Assembly (NCBI GenBank): GCA_937901895.1
Contig: CALGTD010000137.1
Span: forward strand, 1-64,000
Direction of reading: 5' to 3'
DNA: 64,000 nt
Origin: an uncultured Spartobacteria bacterium
Lineage (GTDB): Bacteria; Verrucomicrobiota; Verrucomicrobiia; Chthoniobacterales; JAATET01
This document shows positions 51,615 to 59,997 of the stretch, piece by piece. Numbering within the stretch: position 1 is the stretch's first letter; each line of letters begins with the position of its first letter. The notes beneath the pieces were generated by a model. That model worked only from the letters and a program-made list of their open reading frames with translations, did not search any database and was not told the origin of the DNA. Position numbers and translations under genes: made by a program.

Positions 51615-52341
51615 CGGGACTTTCGGGAGTTGATGTGGAAATGCCGGTGGACGAAACCGACGCGACGAAATTGCGCAGGATCGCGAGGCCGTTGCGCTGG
51701 CTCTTTTCCGGATGGAACTGGACCGCGCTGAGGTTGCCCCGCGTGACGCTTGCGGCAAATGGCGCGCCGTATTCGCAGGTCGCCGAGACGATGGAATCGT
51801 CCGCCGGCACGGGGTGAAACGAGTGCACGAAATAGACGGAAGGGTCTTCGGGAAGGCCCGTATACAGCCGGTCCACAGGCTCGCGAAGACGGAGGCGGTT
51901 CCAACCGATGTGAGGCACCTTCAAACCGTCGTTAGGAAAACGGCGGACGGTGCCTGCCAGCGCGCCGAGACCTTCGACGCCCGGGGTTTCCTCACTGGAT
52001 TCAAAGAGCAGCTGGTAGCCGAGGCAGATGCCGAGATAAGGGCGGTCTGCGGCGATCCATTCGCGCAGAGGTTCCCAAAGACCGGTGGCCCGGAGATTGC
52101 GCGCGCAGTCTCCAAAGGCGCCCACTCCCGGCACGACGACCGCATCGATCCGTTCGAGATCCTCCGGCGAGGAGAAAAGGTGGACGCGCGCGCCGACCGC
52201 CTCGAGGGCCTTGCAAACGCTGCGGAGGTTGCCGCTCCCGTAGTCGACGACGCCAAGCGTCGCCGTGGTTGGTGGTTGTGAGTCGATGGTCGAAAAAGGT
52301 GAAGAGGAGAGTTTCCCCCATCGCCCTCGAACTCTCAACAT
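51592..52341 (-). CDS. hisH: Imidazole glycerol phosphate synthase subunit HisH
   Basis: 249 residues from an ATG with GAGGA ahead; a GTG at 52353 overlapping the hisB stop is the alternative. HisH is the glutaminase that feeds ammonia to HisF. The nucleophile is in GICLGYQLLF and the His-Glu pair in VQFHPEKSQ. About 25 residues precede the usual VVDYGSGNLRSV start, and the C-terminus runs about 20 residues past the usual NF end into hisA. hisF is not in the window. Confidence 0.93.
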   Translation of the reverse strand: MLRVRGRWGKLSSSPFSTIDSQPPTTATLGVVDYGSGNLRSVCKALEAVGARVHLFSSPEDLERIDAVVVPGVGAFGDCARNLRATGLWEPLREWIAADRPYLGICLGYQLLFESSEETPGVEGLGALAGTVRRFPNDGLKVPHIGWNRLRLREPVDRLYTGLPEDPSVYFVHSFHPVPADDSIVSATCEYGAPFAASVTRGNLSAVQFHPEKSQRNGLAILRNFVASVSSTGISTSTPESPDAVAASH

Positions 52342-52349
52342 CAACTTCC

Positions 52350-52937
52350 TCACAGCACGCCCTTCGTGCTGGGAATGCCCTGCACGCGCGGGTCGAACTG
52401 CGTCGCGGCATCGATCGCCCGGGCGAGTGCCTTGAAGACGCCCTCGGCCATGTGGTGCGCATCGCGACCGTAAAGAATCTCGACGTGGACGTTTGCCCCG
52501 GCGTTCATCGTGAACCCGCGGAGGAATTCCTCGACGAGCTGGAACGAGAAGCCGTTGATGGCCTCGACGCCTCCGGGCGCGCGATATTCGAGAAACGGAC
52601 GGCCGCTGAAGTCGACCACCGCACGAACGAGCGTTTCGTCCATCGGGACGTAGGCGTGGCCGTAGCGGCGAATGCCCGCCTTGTCGCCGAGCGCCTTCGC
52701 GAAGGCCTGGCCAAGCGTGATGCCGACATCCTCGACCGTGTGGTGAAAGTCCACCTCGAGATCGCCATTCGCAGAAACTTCCAGATCGAACAGGCCGTGC
52801 CGCGCAAGGAGCGTGAGCATGTGGTCGAAGAACGCGATCCCCGTCGAAAGTGTGGAGGCACCGGATCCGTCCACGTCGAGCGTGAGGCGGATGTCGGTTT
52901 CGGAGGTCTTGCGTTCGATGGATGCGGCGCGTGCCAT
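52350..52937 (-). CDS. hisB: Imidazoleglycerol-phosphate dehydratase
   Basis: 195 residues from the ATG at 52937, the monofunctional length. HisB dehydrates IGP to imidazole-acetol phosphate with manganese. Metal-binding motifs are FFDHMLTLL, DFHHTVEDVG and DAHHMAEGVFK. It leads the minus-strand unit hisB-hisH-hisA, followed by the aldo/keto reductase. The frame is open 12 codons upstream, but ARAASIERKTSET is the natural start region. Confidence 0.95.
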   Translation of the reverse strand: MARAASIERKTSETDIRLTLDVDGSGASTLSTGIAFFDHMLTLLARHGLFDLEVSANGDLEVDFHHTVEDVGITLGQAFAKALGDKAGIRRYGHAYVPMDETLVRAVVDFSGRPFLEYRAPGGVEAINGFSFQLVEEFLRGFTMNAGANVHVEILYGRDAHHMAEGVFKALARAIDAATQFDPRVQGIPSTKGVL

Positions 52938-53004
52938 GCGCGCATTCAGCACGGGCGTGCGGCGGCCCGGCAAGCGTTTTTCCTCGCGGAGCCGGGCGGA
53001 GGCG

Positions 53005-54084
53005 TTACTCCTGCGGTGCGGCGGCGGCCTCGGCTTCCTTCAGACGCTGGTCAAGACGGGCGAGTCCCTCGTATTGCGGCCACTGCTCGCGGAGCGCCGT
53101 GACGGATGCGGCGGCGGCTTCGAGTTGTCCCTCGGAAAGCTCGCGGGAGGCGCGACGGGCCAGTGCCGCCTGGCCGGCAAGCGCGCTCGTGTTCAGCTGG
53201 CCAATCTGCTGCTGCAACGCGCGAAGGTTCGTCTCCATGACCTTGAGCCCCTTTTCGTCGAAGGGGACGATCTTGAAGAAACGCCTGCCCGCGCGCTGGG
53301 CGGCATCGGCGACGGCTGCGAGCTGCTGTTCCTCCGCCTGCATCGCCTGCTCGATCGCGGCACGCTGGCCGGCCGGTGCGCGCTCGATCGTCTGCCTGCG
53401 CTCCGTGAGGGTCTGGGGAAGGTTGGCGATGGCGAAATTCAGTTGCTGCTGGAGTTTGCGGACGACCTCTTCCGCCAGAGGAGCACTTTCGCCAAAGGCG
53501 GCGGAGTTGGGATACTGGCGTTGAAGAGTTTCGAAGAGGTTTGCGGCCGTGACAAAGTCCCCGGCGGCCATCGCCTGCTTCATCTTCTCGAGCTGCTCAT
53601 CGGCCTCGATCTGATATTTCTCCTTCTCGAACGCCTCGTGATCATACCACACGCCGGCGATCTTCACGTCTCCACGCTCGAGTCGCGCGATCTCCTCCTC
53701 GACCTGCGCGATCATCTTCTTCACGTCCGCCGCGCGGGTGGAATAGCTGAACCGGCTCAGGAACGGCTTGAGCTTTTCGTTGATAAGTGCGCGATGGGCG
53801 GCGGGATCGCTCGCCGTGTCGGGAATCTTCGCGGTCTTCTGGATTTCCGCGAACTCGGCCTCGTCCCGCGTGGCGCGATCGATGCCTTCGACATCGCTGC
53901 GGGGAATGCGCTGGACGTCTTTGATGCTCGCGGAAAACTGGACCTCGATGACGATTTCCTTCGCCGTCGCTTCGAGAATGGTTCCCTCCACGACTTCGCC
54001 GGACTTCAGCTTCACGGTGTCTGCAAACGCGGCGGAAAGAAGCAGTCCGGAAAAGAGGAAAACTTGGAAGGGGGCGCGATTCAC
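53005..54084 (-). CDS. Secreted coiled-coil protein of unknown function
   Basis: 359 residues from a GTG at 54084 with a signal peptide (MNRAPFQVFLFSGLLLSAAF). The mature protein starts with a small beta domain, DTVKLKSGEVVEGTILEATA to IKDVQRIPRSDVEGI, a pattern I associate with exported proteins of Verrucomicrobia and Planctomycetes. The rest is Glu/Gln/Ala-rich and strongly helical, probably coiled coil. The M14 peptidase stop overlaps its start by 4 bp, so the two are coupled. Function is unknown. Confidence 0.7.
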   Translation of the reverse strand: MNRAPFQVFLFSGLLLSAAFADTVKLKSGEVVEGTILEATAKEIVIEVQFSASIKDVQRIPRSDVEGIDRATRDEAEFAEIQKTAKIPDTASDPAAHRALINEKLKPFLSRFSYSTRAADVKKMIAQVEEEIARLERGDVKIAGVWYDHEAFEKEKYQIEADEQLEKMKQAMAAGDFVTAANLFETLQRQYPNSAAFGESAPLAEEVVRKLQQQLNFAIANLPQTLTERRQTIERAPAGQRAAIEQAMQAEEQQLAAVADAAQRAGRRFFKIVPFDEKGLKVMETNLRALQQQIGQLNTSALAGQAALARRASRELSEGQLEAAAASVTALREQWPQYEGLARLDQRLKEAEAAAAPQE

Positions 54085-54893
54085 GGTCGGGAGAAAATAC
54101 GGGGCGTCCGCTTTTTGTAAATTCCGGAAACATCGGTTCTTTCCCTGATGGTTCGGCGCACTGCTTGCTCGCTGACGGCGGCCTGAGCTGCGACGCGGGC
54201 GTCGATGTGCGCCTCCGACGGGGTTTCGATGGTGAACGTCCGGGCCTTGCATTGAAAATGCAGGAGAAACGCCTCGGGATGCTCCGGCATGGTGTCGGGG
54301 CGGATCGAGCGGCGCACGATGCCGGCCCTGCTGCCGCGACCCTCGATCGAACGGCGCGTGTCGATCGGGACGTGGGGCACCGCGGCCTGGATCAAATCCT
54401 CCCCCCACGCGTCGCGACGGATGCGCAGTTCGTAAATATAGATGCCATTGGCGTCATAGTCCTCATGCAGCATGAGGGCGAGGTCGAACGTGCGGCCGGC
54501 GAGCAGCCCGCGATGCGCGGCGGTCTGCGGGACGGAGTCGTTGTGGTAGGTGCGGTTGAGATCGCGGCCGTTTTCGTCGGTGCGGGAGTTGTGCACGAGC
54601 CCCCATGGATTGAGGCACGGAAAAACGAGGAGATTCACCGCGTCGACGGTGTCCGGGTTTGTCACGACCCATTCCAGGGCGCCCTCGGTGGATGCCGGCT
54701 CGTCGCCATGGATGCCGGCGGAGAGATAAACCCACGGCCTTGCCGGATCGGGCCTGCGCGTCTCGGCAAAGAACAGCTCGAACCCGCTGGCCGAGAAATA
54801 CGGCTGCAGCCGGAGGCGCCGCTCGCGGCATGCGGACCGCCAGCGGCGAATGAGATGGCCGTAGTCGTGAGCGCGCGCGTGCTGGATGGTCAT
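54081..54893 (-). CDS. M14-type zinc carboxypeptidase / deacylase family protein
   Basis: 270 residues from the ATG at 54893, no signal peptide. The zinc site of the M14 or aspartoacylase-like fold is seen in YLSAGIHGDEPASTEGALEW (HxxE), with NPWGLVHNSRTDENGRDLNR downstream and the third ligand probably in LMLHEDYDANG. Members remove amino acids or acyl groups, including from peptidoglycan fragments. The coupled downstream secreted protein gives no hint of substrate. Confidence 0.8.
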   Translation of the reverse strand: MTIQHARAHDYGHLIRRWRSACRERRLRLQPYFSASGFELFFAETRRPDPARPWVYLSAGIHGDEPASTEGALEWVVTNPDTVDAVNLLVFPCLNPWGLVHNSRTDENGRDLNRTYHNDSVPQTAAHRGLLAGRTFDLALMLHEDYDANGIYIYELRIRRDAWGEDLIQAAVPHVPIDTRRSIEGRGSRAGIVRRSIRPDTMPEHPEAFLLHFQCKARTFTIETPSEAHIDARVAAQAAVSEQAVRRTIRERTDVSGIYKKRTPRIFSRP

Positions 54894-54959
54894 TGAAAAT
54901 GAGCGCTGGCTCCGGACTGGAGCATCAGGAAGCGGCAATCGGCCAGCGATTCCTGCAAA

Positions 54960-55835
54960 TCAGTCGATCAACCGTCTGACGATTTCGCCATAGGCGTCGA
55001 TTCTCCGATCGCGAAGGAACGGCCAGTGGGTGCGTTGGGTGTCCACGTTGCCGAGGTCAACTTCGGTGACCAGCACCGCCTCCGCATCGGCAGGCGCCTT
55101 GTCGAGGATGATCCCCGAGGGATCACAGATGAAACTCTGGCCCCAGAACTCGATTCCGTCGCCGCCCTCGGGCGTCTCAAGGCCGACCCGGTTCGGCGCA
55201 GCGACATAGCAGCCGTTCGCGATGGCGTGGCCGCGCTGGATGGTCTCCCATGCGCTGTGCTGGCGCTCGCCGTATTTTTCCTTTTCCGACGGATGCCAGC
55301 CGATCGCGGTGGGATAAAAGAGGATCTGCGCGCCACGGAGGGCCGTGAGTCGCGCCGCCTCGGGATACCATTGATCCCAGCAAACGCAGACTCCGATGCG
55401 GCCGAACTTCGTGTCCCACGCGGAGAACCCGAGATCACCGGGTGTGAAGTAGAACTTCTCGTAGAACAGCGGGTCGTCCGGGATGTGCATCTTCCGATAC
55501 TTCCCGAGGAACGTTCCGTCGGCATCGATGACGGCTGCCGTGTTGTGATAGACGCCGGCCGTGCGGCGCTCGAAAAGCGAGGCGACGATGACCACGCCGA
55601 GTTCCTTCGCCAGAGCGGAGAGTGCCTCGGTGGATGGACCCGGCACCGGCTCCGCGAGCTCGAAGTATTTGTGGTCCTCCGCCTGGCAGAAGTAAAGCGA
55701 GCGGAAAAGCTCCTGCAGGCAGACGATGTTCGCGCCGCGCGCAGCGGCCTCGCGAACGCCGCGCACGGCGGCGGCGAAGTTCGCATCGAGGTCGTCGGTG
55801 CAGCGATTCTGGACGAGGCCGATCTTGATTTTCAT
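54960..55835 (-). CDS. aguB: Carbon-nitrogen hydrolase, N-carbamoylputrescine amidase-like
   Basis: 291 residues. Nitrilase-superfamily catalytic triad: Glu42 in CLQELFRSLYF, Lys in GKYRKMHIPDDP and Cys in IGVCVCWDQWYPE. The blocks FYEKFYFTPGDLGF, ATAIGWHPSEK-type and QRTHWPFLRDRRIDAY match N-carbamoylputrescine amidase of the agmatine route to putrescine. The partner agmatine deiminase (aguA) is not adjacent. A tautomerase-like gene lies 19 bp upstream on the same strand. Confidence 0.92.
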   Translation of the reverse strand: MKIKIGLVQNRCTDDLDANFAAAVRGVREAAARGANIVCLQELFRSLYFCQAEDHKYFELAEPVPGPSTEALSALAKELGVVIVASLFERRTAGVYHNTAAVIDADGTFLGKYRKMHIPDDPLFYEKFYFTPGDLGFSAWDTKFGRIGVCVCWDQWYPEAARLTALRGAQILFYPTAIGWHPSEKEKYGERQHSAWETIQRGHAIANGCYVAAPNRVGLETPEGGDGIEFWGQSFICDPSGIILDKAPADAEAVLVTEVDLGNVDTQRTHWPFLRDRRIDAYGEIVRRLID

Positions 55836-55854
55836 GACATGCGGTGCGGGCGAA

Positions 55855-56058
55855 TCAGCCCTGCTTCTTGCGGTATTCGGTGGTCAGCATTCCGGCGAAT
55901 CCCCAGTTTTCCGGGGCGATTTCGTCGATGACCACATGGGTGTGTTCGGGACGCTTGCCGAGCACGCGTTGAAGCGTCCCGGTGATCTCGGACACGATCA
56001 ACGCCTTTTGTTCCGGCGTGACGCCGTCCTTGGTAATGCGGACGTTGACGTAGGGCAT
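55855..56058 (-). CDS. 4-oxalocrotonate tautomerase family protein
   Basis: 67 residues. After removal of Met the N-terminal proline (PYVNVRITKDG) is the catalytic base of the tautomerase superfamily. TPEQKALIVSEITGTLQRVL and THVVIDEIAPENWGF follow the family. Such small enzymes form oligomers and tautomerise keto acids; the substrate is unknown. It lies between aguB and a cyclophilin gene (3 bp from the latter's stop). Confidence 0.87.
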   Translation of the reverse strand: MPYVNVRITKDGVTPEQKALIVSEITGTLQRVLGKRPEHTHVVIDEIAPENWGFAGMLTTEYRKKQG

Positions 56059-56061
56059 GGC

Positions 56062-56649
56062 TTACTCCGAGGTCTTCGTGATTTCGTCGGCGGGAACGAT
56101 CTTCACGCTCTTCACTTCCACGCGCTCGGTGGGCCGGCTCTGTGCGCCATCGTTGCCCATCGTGCGGGGCGTCTCGGCGATCTTCGAAAGGGTGTCGTCA
56201 CCCTTGATCAGCTTTCCGAAGGCGGTGTAGGCACCGTCGAGGTGAGGTGCTTCGCCGAGCATGATGAAAAACTGCGAACCTGCGGAATTGGGATCCGCCG
56301 ACCGGGCCATGGAAAGCACGCCGCGGGTGTGCTTGCGATCGTTGAACTCCGCTTCGATCTGGTAGCCCGGGCCGCCTGTGCCGTAGCGAGCGGCATTTGC
56401 CTCGTCCTTCGTGAGAGGATCGCCGCCCTGGATCATGAATCCGGGAATGATGCGGTGAAACGCCGTGCCGTCGTAGAATCCCTCCTTCGCGAGTTTCTTG
56501 AAATTCTCGACCGTCTTGGGAGCCACGTCGGGCCAGAACTCGACGACCATTTCGCCCTTGTTCGTTTCGATCACGGCGACCTCGTCGGCCGCTTGCAGGG
56601 AGGCGGCTACGGTCAATGAGGCTGCGACAATCAGGGAGAGAGTCTTCAT
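56062..56649 (-). CDS. Exported peptidyl-prolyl cis-trans isomerase (cyclophilin)
   Basis: 195 residues from the ATG at 56649 with a signal peptide (MKTLSLIVAASLTVAASLQA). The cyclophilin core has the catalytic Arg in FHRIIPGFMIQGGDP, then GPGYQIEAEF, LSMARSADPNSAGSQFFIML and the LDGAYTAFGKL end. It should catalyse proline isomerisation during folding in the periplasm. It is transcribed away from a second cyclophilin gene that begins 88 bp away. Confidence 0.92.
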   Translation of the reverse strand: MKTLSLIVAASLTVAASLQAADEVAVIETNKGEMVVEFWPDVAPKTVENFKKLAKEGFYDGTAFHRIIPGFMIQGGDPLTKDEANAARYGTGGPGYQIEAEFNDRKHTRGVLSMARSADPNSAGSQFFIMLGEAPHLDGAYTAFGKLIKGDDTLSKIAETPRTMGNDGAQSRPTERVEVKSVKIVPADEITKTSE

Positions 56650-56737
56650 ACGGGGGAAACCATTCCACCACGCAGCGCAGGCTGTCACGCGCGGAGTGCT
56701 TTACATCGCGTGGATTCGCCCGGATGGTGAACGCCCC

Positions 56738-57232
56738 ATGGAAGACATCCGCATCCTTCTCAAGACCTCGAAAGGCGATATCGCCCTCACAGTGTTCGCC
56801 TCGAAGACGCCGGTAACGGCCGCGAATTTCCTGAATCTCGCTTCGCGCGGGTATTACGACGGCATCAAGTTTCACCGGGTGATTGCGGATTTCATGATCC
56901 AGGGCGGGGACCCGACCGGCACTGGCGCGGGCGGTCCTGGCTACACGTTTGAGGACGAGTTTGACCCCTCTCTCCGGCACGACAAGCCGGGCATCCTCTC
57001 GATGGCCAACCGTGGACCGAAGACGAATGGCAGCCAGTTTTTCATCACACATGTGCCGACGCCGTGGCTCGACAACAAGCACACCGTGTTTGGTGAGGTG
57101 ACGTCCGGGCAGGATGTCGTCAACGCGATCGCGCAGGGGGACACGATCACCGGGGTCGAGATCCTCGATTCCACGGACGGGCTCTTCGCCGATCAGGCGG
57201 ACCGCATCGCGTCCTGGAATCGCAAGCTCTAG
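56738..57232 (+). CDS. Cytosolic peptidyl-prolyl cis-trans isomerase (cyclophilin)
   Basis: 164 residues, no signal peptide. Core motifs are FHRVIADFMIQGGDP with the catalytic Arg, GPGYTFEDEFDP, LSMANRGPKTNGSQFFITHV and WLDNKHTVFGEV. It is the cytosolic counterpart of the exported cyclophilin encoded head-to-head. The open frame extends 80 codons upstream over the other gene, but the MEDIRILLKTSKG start fits the family. A nested hairpin follows the stop. Confidence 0.92.
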   Translation: MEDIRILLKTSKGDIALTVFASKTPVTAANFLNLASRGYYDGIKFHRVIADFMIQGGDPTGTGAGGPGYTFEDEFDPSLRHDKPGILSMANRGPKTNGSQFFITHVPTPWLDNKHTVFGEVTSGQDVVNAIAQGDTITGVEILDSTDGLFADQADRIASWNRKL

Positions 57233-57255
57233 CCGCCGGTTCGAACCATTTCATC

Positions 57256-57294
57256 GCCCGCCGCCGTGGAGTGTTTGCTCCATGACCGGCGGGC
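57256..57294. terminator. Nested-stem hairpin between convergent cyclophilin and dppD genes
   Basis: The outer stem is GCCCGCCG with CGGCGGGC and the inner stem TGGAG-TGTTTG-CTCCA. It is 23 bp past the cyclophilin stop and 22 bp past the dppD stop, the same spacing and design as the hairpin at 4648-4685. A bidirectional terminator is likely. Confidence 0.62.
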
Positions 57295-57315
57295 TCGATG
57301 TTTCGGGAGGCGCCG

Positions 57316-58158
57316 TTACGCGAGTTTCGCGTAATCGATCGTGCGAAGGCGCTTCTGGTTCGCGCCGAGCTTCGGGATGCAATCGATGAGCGCGCGGGTG
57401 TAGGGATGCTGCGGATTCGAAAGCACTTCCTCCGCCGTCCCGAACTCGACGATTTCCCCGCGGAACATCACGGCGACCTTGTCGCAGAGGCCACGAATGA
57501 TTGCGAAGTTGTGCGTGATGAGGATGATCGCCATGTCGAACTTCGTGCGCAGCTCACGAAGCTGGCCGAGGATCTGAGCCTGGATCGTCACGTCCAGCGC
57601 GGTTGTGGGTTCGTCCGCGACAAGAAGATCGGGCTGGCAGCTCAGGGCCATCGCGATCATCGCGCGCTGCTGCATGCCTCCGCTGAGCTGGTGCGGGTAG
57701 TCGTGCATGCGTTTCGCGGGATTTACGATGCCCACGGCATCGAGCCATTTCACAATTTCGGCGTCGACGTCCGTTACGTCCGGGCGGTGCAAACGGATTG
57801 CCTCCGCGATCTGGCTGCGGATCGTGTAGACGGGGTTCAGCGAGGTGGAGGGCTCCTGAAAAATGTAGGCGATCTCGCCTCCGCGAATCGCGCGAAGCTG
57901 TCTCGCATTCATTTTCAGGACGTCCTGTCCCTTCCAGAGAATCTCGCCCCCGGCGAACTTTGCGGGTGGTTCCGGCAGAAGGCGGGTGAACGAAAGCGCG
58001 GTCACGCTCTTGCCGCTGCCGCTTTCGCCGACGATTGCGAGCGTCTCGCCCTTGTTGAGCGAGAACGAAGTGCCTTTCACGGCATCGACGAGACCGTCCT
58101 CGGTCGCGAACTGGATCTTCAGGTTTCGGACATCGAGGAGCGGATTTGGCTTTTCCAT
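57316..58158 (-). CDS. dppD: Dipeptide/oligopeptide ABC transporter ATPase (DppD/OppD type)
   Basis: 280 residues from the ATG at 58158. ATPase motifs are complete: Walker A GESGSGKS, Q-loop YIFQEPSTSLNP, signature LSGGMQQR, Walker B LLVADEPTTALD and the ITHNF switch. The C-terminal NPQHPYTRALIDCIPKL is the peptide-ABC subfamily mark. It is the last gene of dppABCD, 4 bp after dppC; the usual second ATPase (dppF) is absent. Confidence 0.93.
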   Translation of the reverse strand: MEKPNPLLDVRNLKIQFATEDGLVDAVKGTSFSLNKGETLAIVGESGSGKSVTALSFTRLLPEPPAKFAGGEILWKGQDVLKMNARQLRAIRGGEIAYIFQEPSTSLNPVYTIRSQIAEAIRLHRPDVTDVDAEIVKWLDAVGIVNPAKRMHDYPHQLSGGMQQRAMIAMALSCQPDLLVADEPTTALDVTIQAQILGQLRELRTKFDMAIILITHNFAIIRGLCDKVAVMFRGEIVEFGTAEEVLSNPQHPYTRALIDCIPKLGANQKRLRTIDYAKLA

Positions 58159-58162
58159 GAGA

Positions 58163-59032
58163 TCAGTGCGTTTCGGACTTCGAGTTGCCCGCGCGGCGCA
58201 GTGCGTCACCGGCGAGGAAGAATGCGAGGGCGGAAATGAAGATCGCCACACCCGGGAACACGATCAGCCACCATGCGTCGAGGATGTAGGCCTTGCCGTC
58301 GGCGATGATGTTTCCCCATGTAGCCTGCGGCGGCTGCACACCAAAGCCCAGATAGCTCAGGCCGGCCTCCGTGAGGATCGCTTCCGGAATGCCGATGACC
58401 GCAGTGACAAAGATCGGGGCCGCGGCGTTGGGCAGGATGTGTTTGAAGATGATGGGAAACGAACCCTGGCCGAGACTTCGGGCGGCCTTCACATACTGGC
58501 TCTCGCGCAGGGTCAGAAACTCCGCGCGCACCAGGCGGGCGGTGCCGGTCCAGCTGACAAGGCCGATGACGATGACGATGTTCAGAAGGCTGGGACCGAC
58601 CAGTGCGACGGCGGAGAGAATGAGGAAAAACGTGGGGAAGCAGATGATCGCGTCCACCACGCGCATGACGATGTTGTCCACCCATCCTCCGAAATAGCCG
58701 GACACGGCGCCGACGACCACGCCGATGCACAGGGACACCGCGACCGCAACGAACCCGACGGTCAGGGAAATGTAGGAGCCGTGCAGGATGCGGGAGAGCA
58801 CATCGCGGCCGAGATTGTCCGTCCCAAGCCAGTGTTCGAAGCTCGGTGGCTGGAGCTTGGACTGAAGGTCCGTGGCATTCGGATTCTCCGGAAATGGCAC
58901 GTTCGTGATCGACAGAATCCAGAACGTGATCGCGGTGAGTGCGAGCACGATGATGGTCGCGGAGGAGATCATCGCGATCCGGTCGCGCCGGAAGCGCGCA
59001 AGCATGCGTTGGGCGGGGCTCCGGTTGTCCAT
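58163..59032 (-). CDS. dppC: Peptide ABC transporter permease (DppC/OppC type)
   Basis: 289 residues with six membrane segments. The N-terminal FGTDNLGRD-type loop reads LGTDNLGRDVLSRILHGSY, and the EAA loop is EFLTLRESQYVKAARSLGQG. It forms the inner-membrane channel together with DppB. The gene lies 2 bp after dppB and 4 bp before dppD, so translation is tightly linked. Confidence 0.93.
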   Translation of the reverse strand: MDNRSPAQRMLARFRRDRIAMISSATIIVLALTAITFWILSITNVPFPENPNATDLQSKLQPPSFEHWLGTDNLGRDVLSRILHGSYISLTVGFVAVAVSLCIGVVVGAVSGYFGGWVDNIVMRVVDAIICFPTFFLILSAVALVGPSLLNIVIVIGLVSWTGTARLVRAEFLTLRESQYVKAARSLGQGSFPIIFKHILPNAAAPIFVTAVIGIPEAILTEAGLSYLGFGVQPPQATWGNIIADGKAYILDAWWLIVFPGVAIFISALAFFLAGDALRRAGNSKSETH

Positions 59033-59034
59033 GG

Positions 59035-59997
59035 CTATTCGAGCCTCACGCGCGGATCGACGACGGCGTAGAGCACGTCGGCGAGGAGGTTGCCGAGCAG
59101 CACCAGCGCTGCGGTGATGAAGTTCAGGGCTACAAGAAGCGGGTAGTCGCGTTCCAGCACGGCCTGATAACCAAGGCGGCCGATGCCCGGGTAGGCGAAG
59201 ATGGTTTCGATGATGATCGAGCCGCCGAGCAGGGCGGGAAGGAGCGCGCCGATGCCGGTGATGAGCGGGCGCAGCGAATTGCGGAGGGCGTGCTTGTAGT
59301 AAACGGTGTCCTCGTCGAGGCCCTTGGATCGGGCGGTGCGAATGTAGTCCTCACGAAGGGATTCGAGCATCGACGCGCGCACGTAGCGGGATTGGACGGC
59401 AATGCCACCGAGCGCGAGGATCGTCGCCGGCAGGGCAAGATGCCATGCATAGTCGAGCAGCTTCGAAATCGCGTCGGGATACTCGAGACTGAAGCTGTGG
59501 GTTCCGAGGATCGGCGTGCCGAAGGTTTCCGTGATCCCGATGATCGCGAGATAGCTCACCCAGAAGCCGGGCAGCGCGAGCAGCGCAAACATGACGACGG
59601 AGAGCAGGGTATCCTGCCATCGCCCGATCTTCCGGGCACTCCACACGCCGAAGAGCAGCCCGAAACTGAGCGAGATGACAATCGACGTCGCATTCAACGC
59701 AAGTGTGGCGGGGATGGCCTCGCCGATTCGCCCGAGGACGGGACGCCCGTCCTTGATGCTGCGGAGGTTCCCGTTGAACAGGTCCCGCATGTTGAACCAG
59801 TATTGCTTCCAGATCGGCTCATCGAGGTGGAACTGCTTGCGGAAGTTGTCCTTCACCGCCTGGGAGATCTTCGGGTTCATCTCGCCCCAGGGGTAGGGAC
59901 TGCCGGGCGTGAGGGTGATGATGAAAAACGAGATGAGGCTGATGAGAAACATCAGCACCAGGGCGATGAGGAGGCGGCGGATGAGGAAGCTGGTCAT
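59035..59997 (-). CDS. dppB: Peptide ABC transporter permease (DppB/OppB type)
   Basis: 320 residues from the ATG at 59997. It begins MTSFLIRRLLIALVLMFLIS and has the FHLDEPIWKQYWFNMRDLF stretch, the EAA loop RASMLESLREDYIRTARSKG and the FAYPGIGRLGYQAVLERDYP end, all characteristic of the B-type permease. Its ATG overlaps the dppA stop by 4 bp. The frame is open 37 codons upstream without homology. Confidence 0.93.
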   Translation of the reverse strand: MTSFLIRRLLIALVLMFLISLISFFIITLTPGSPYPWGEMNPKISQAVKDNFRKQFHLDEPIWKQYWFNMRDLFNGNLRSIKDGRPVLGRIGEAIPATLALNATSIVISLSFGLLFGVWSARKIGRWQDTLLSVVMFALLALPGFWVSYLAIIGITETFGTPILGTHSFSLEYPDAISKLLDYAWHLALPATILALGGIAVQSRYVRASMLESLREDYIRTARSKGLDEDTVYYKHALRNSLRPLITGIGALLPALLGGSIIIETIFAYPGIGRLGYQAVLERDYPLLVALNFITAALVLLGNLLADVLYAVVDPRVRLE

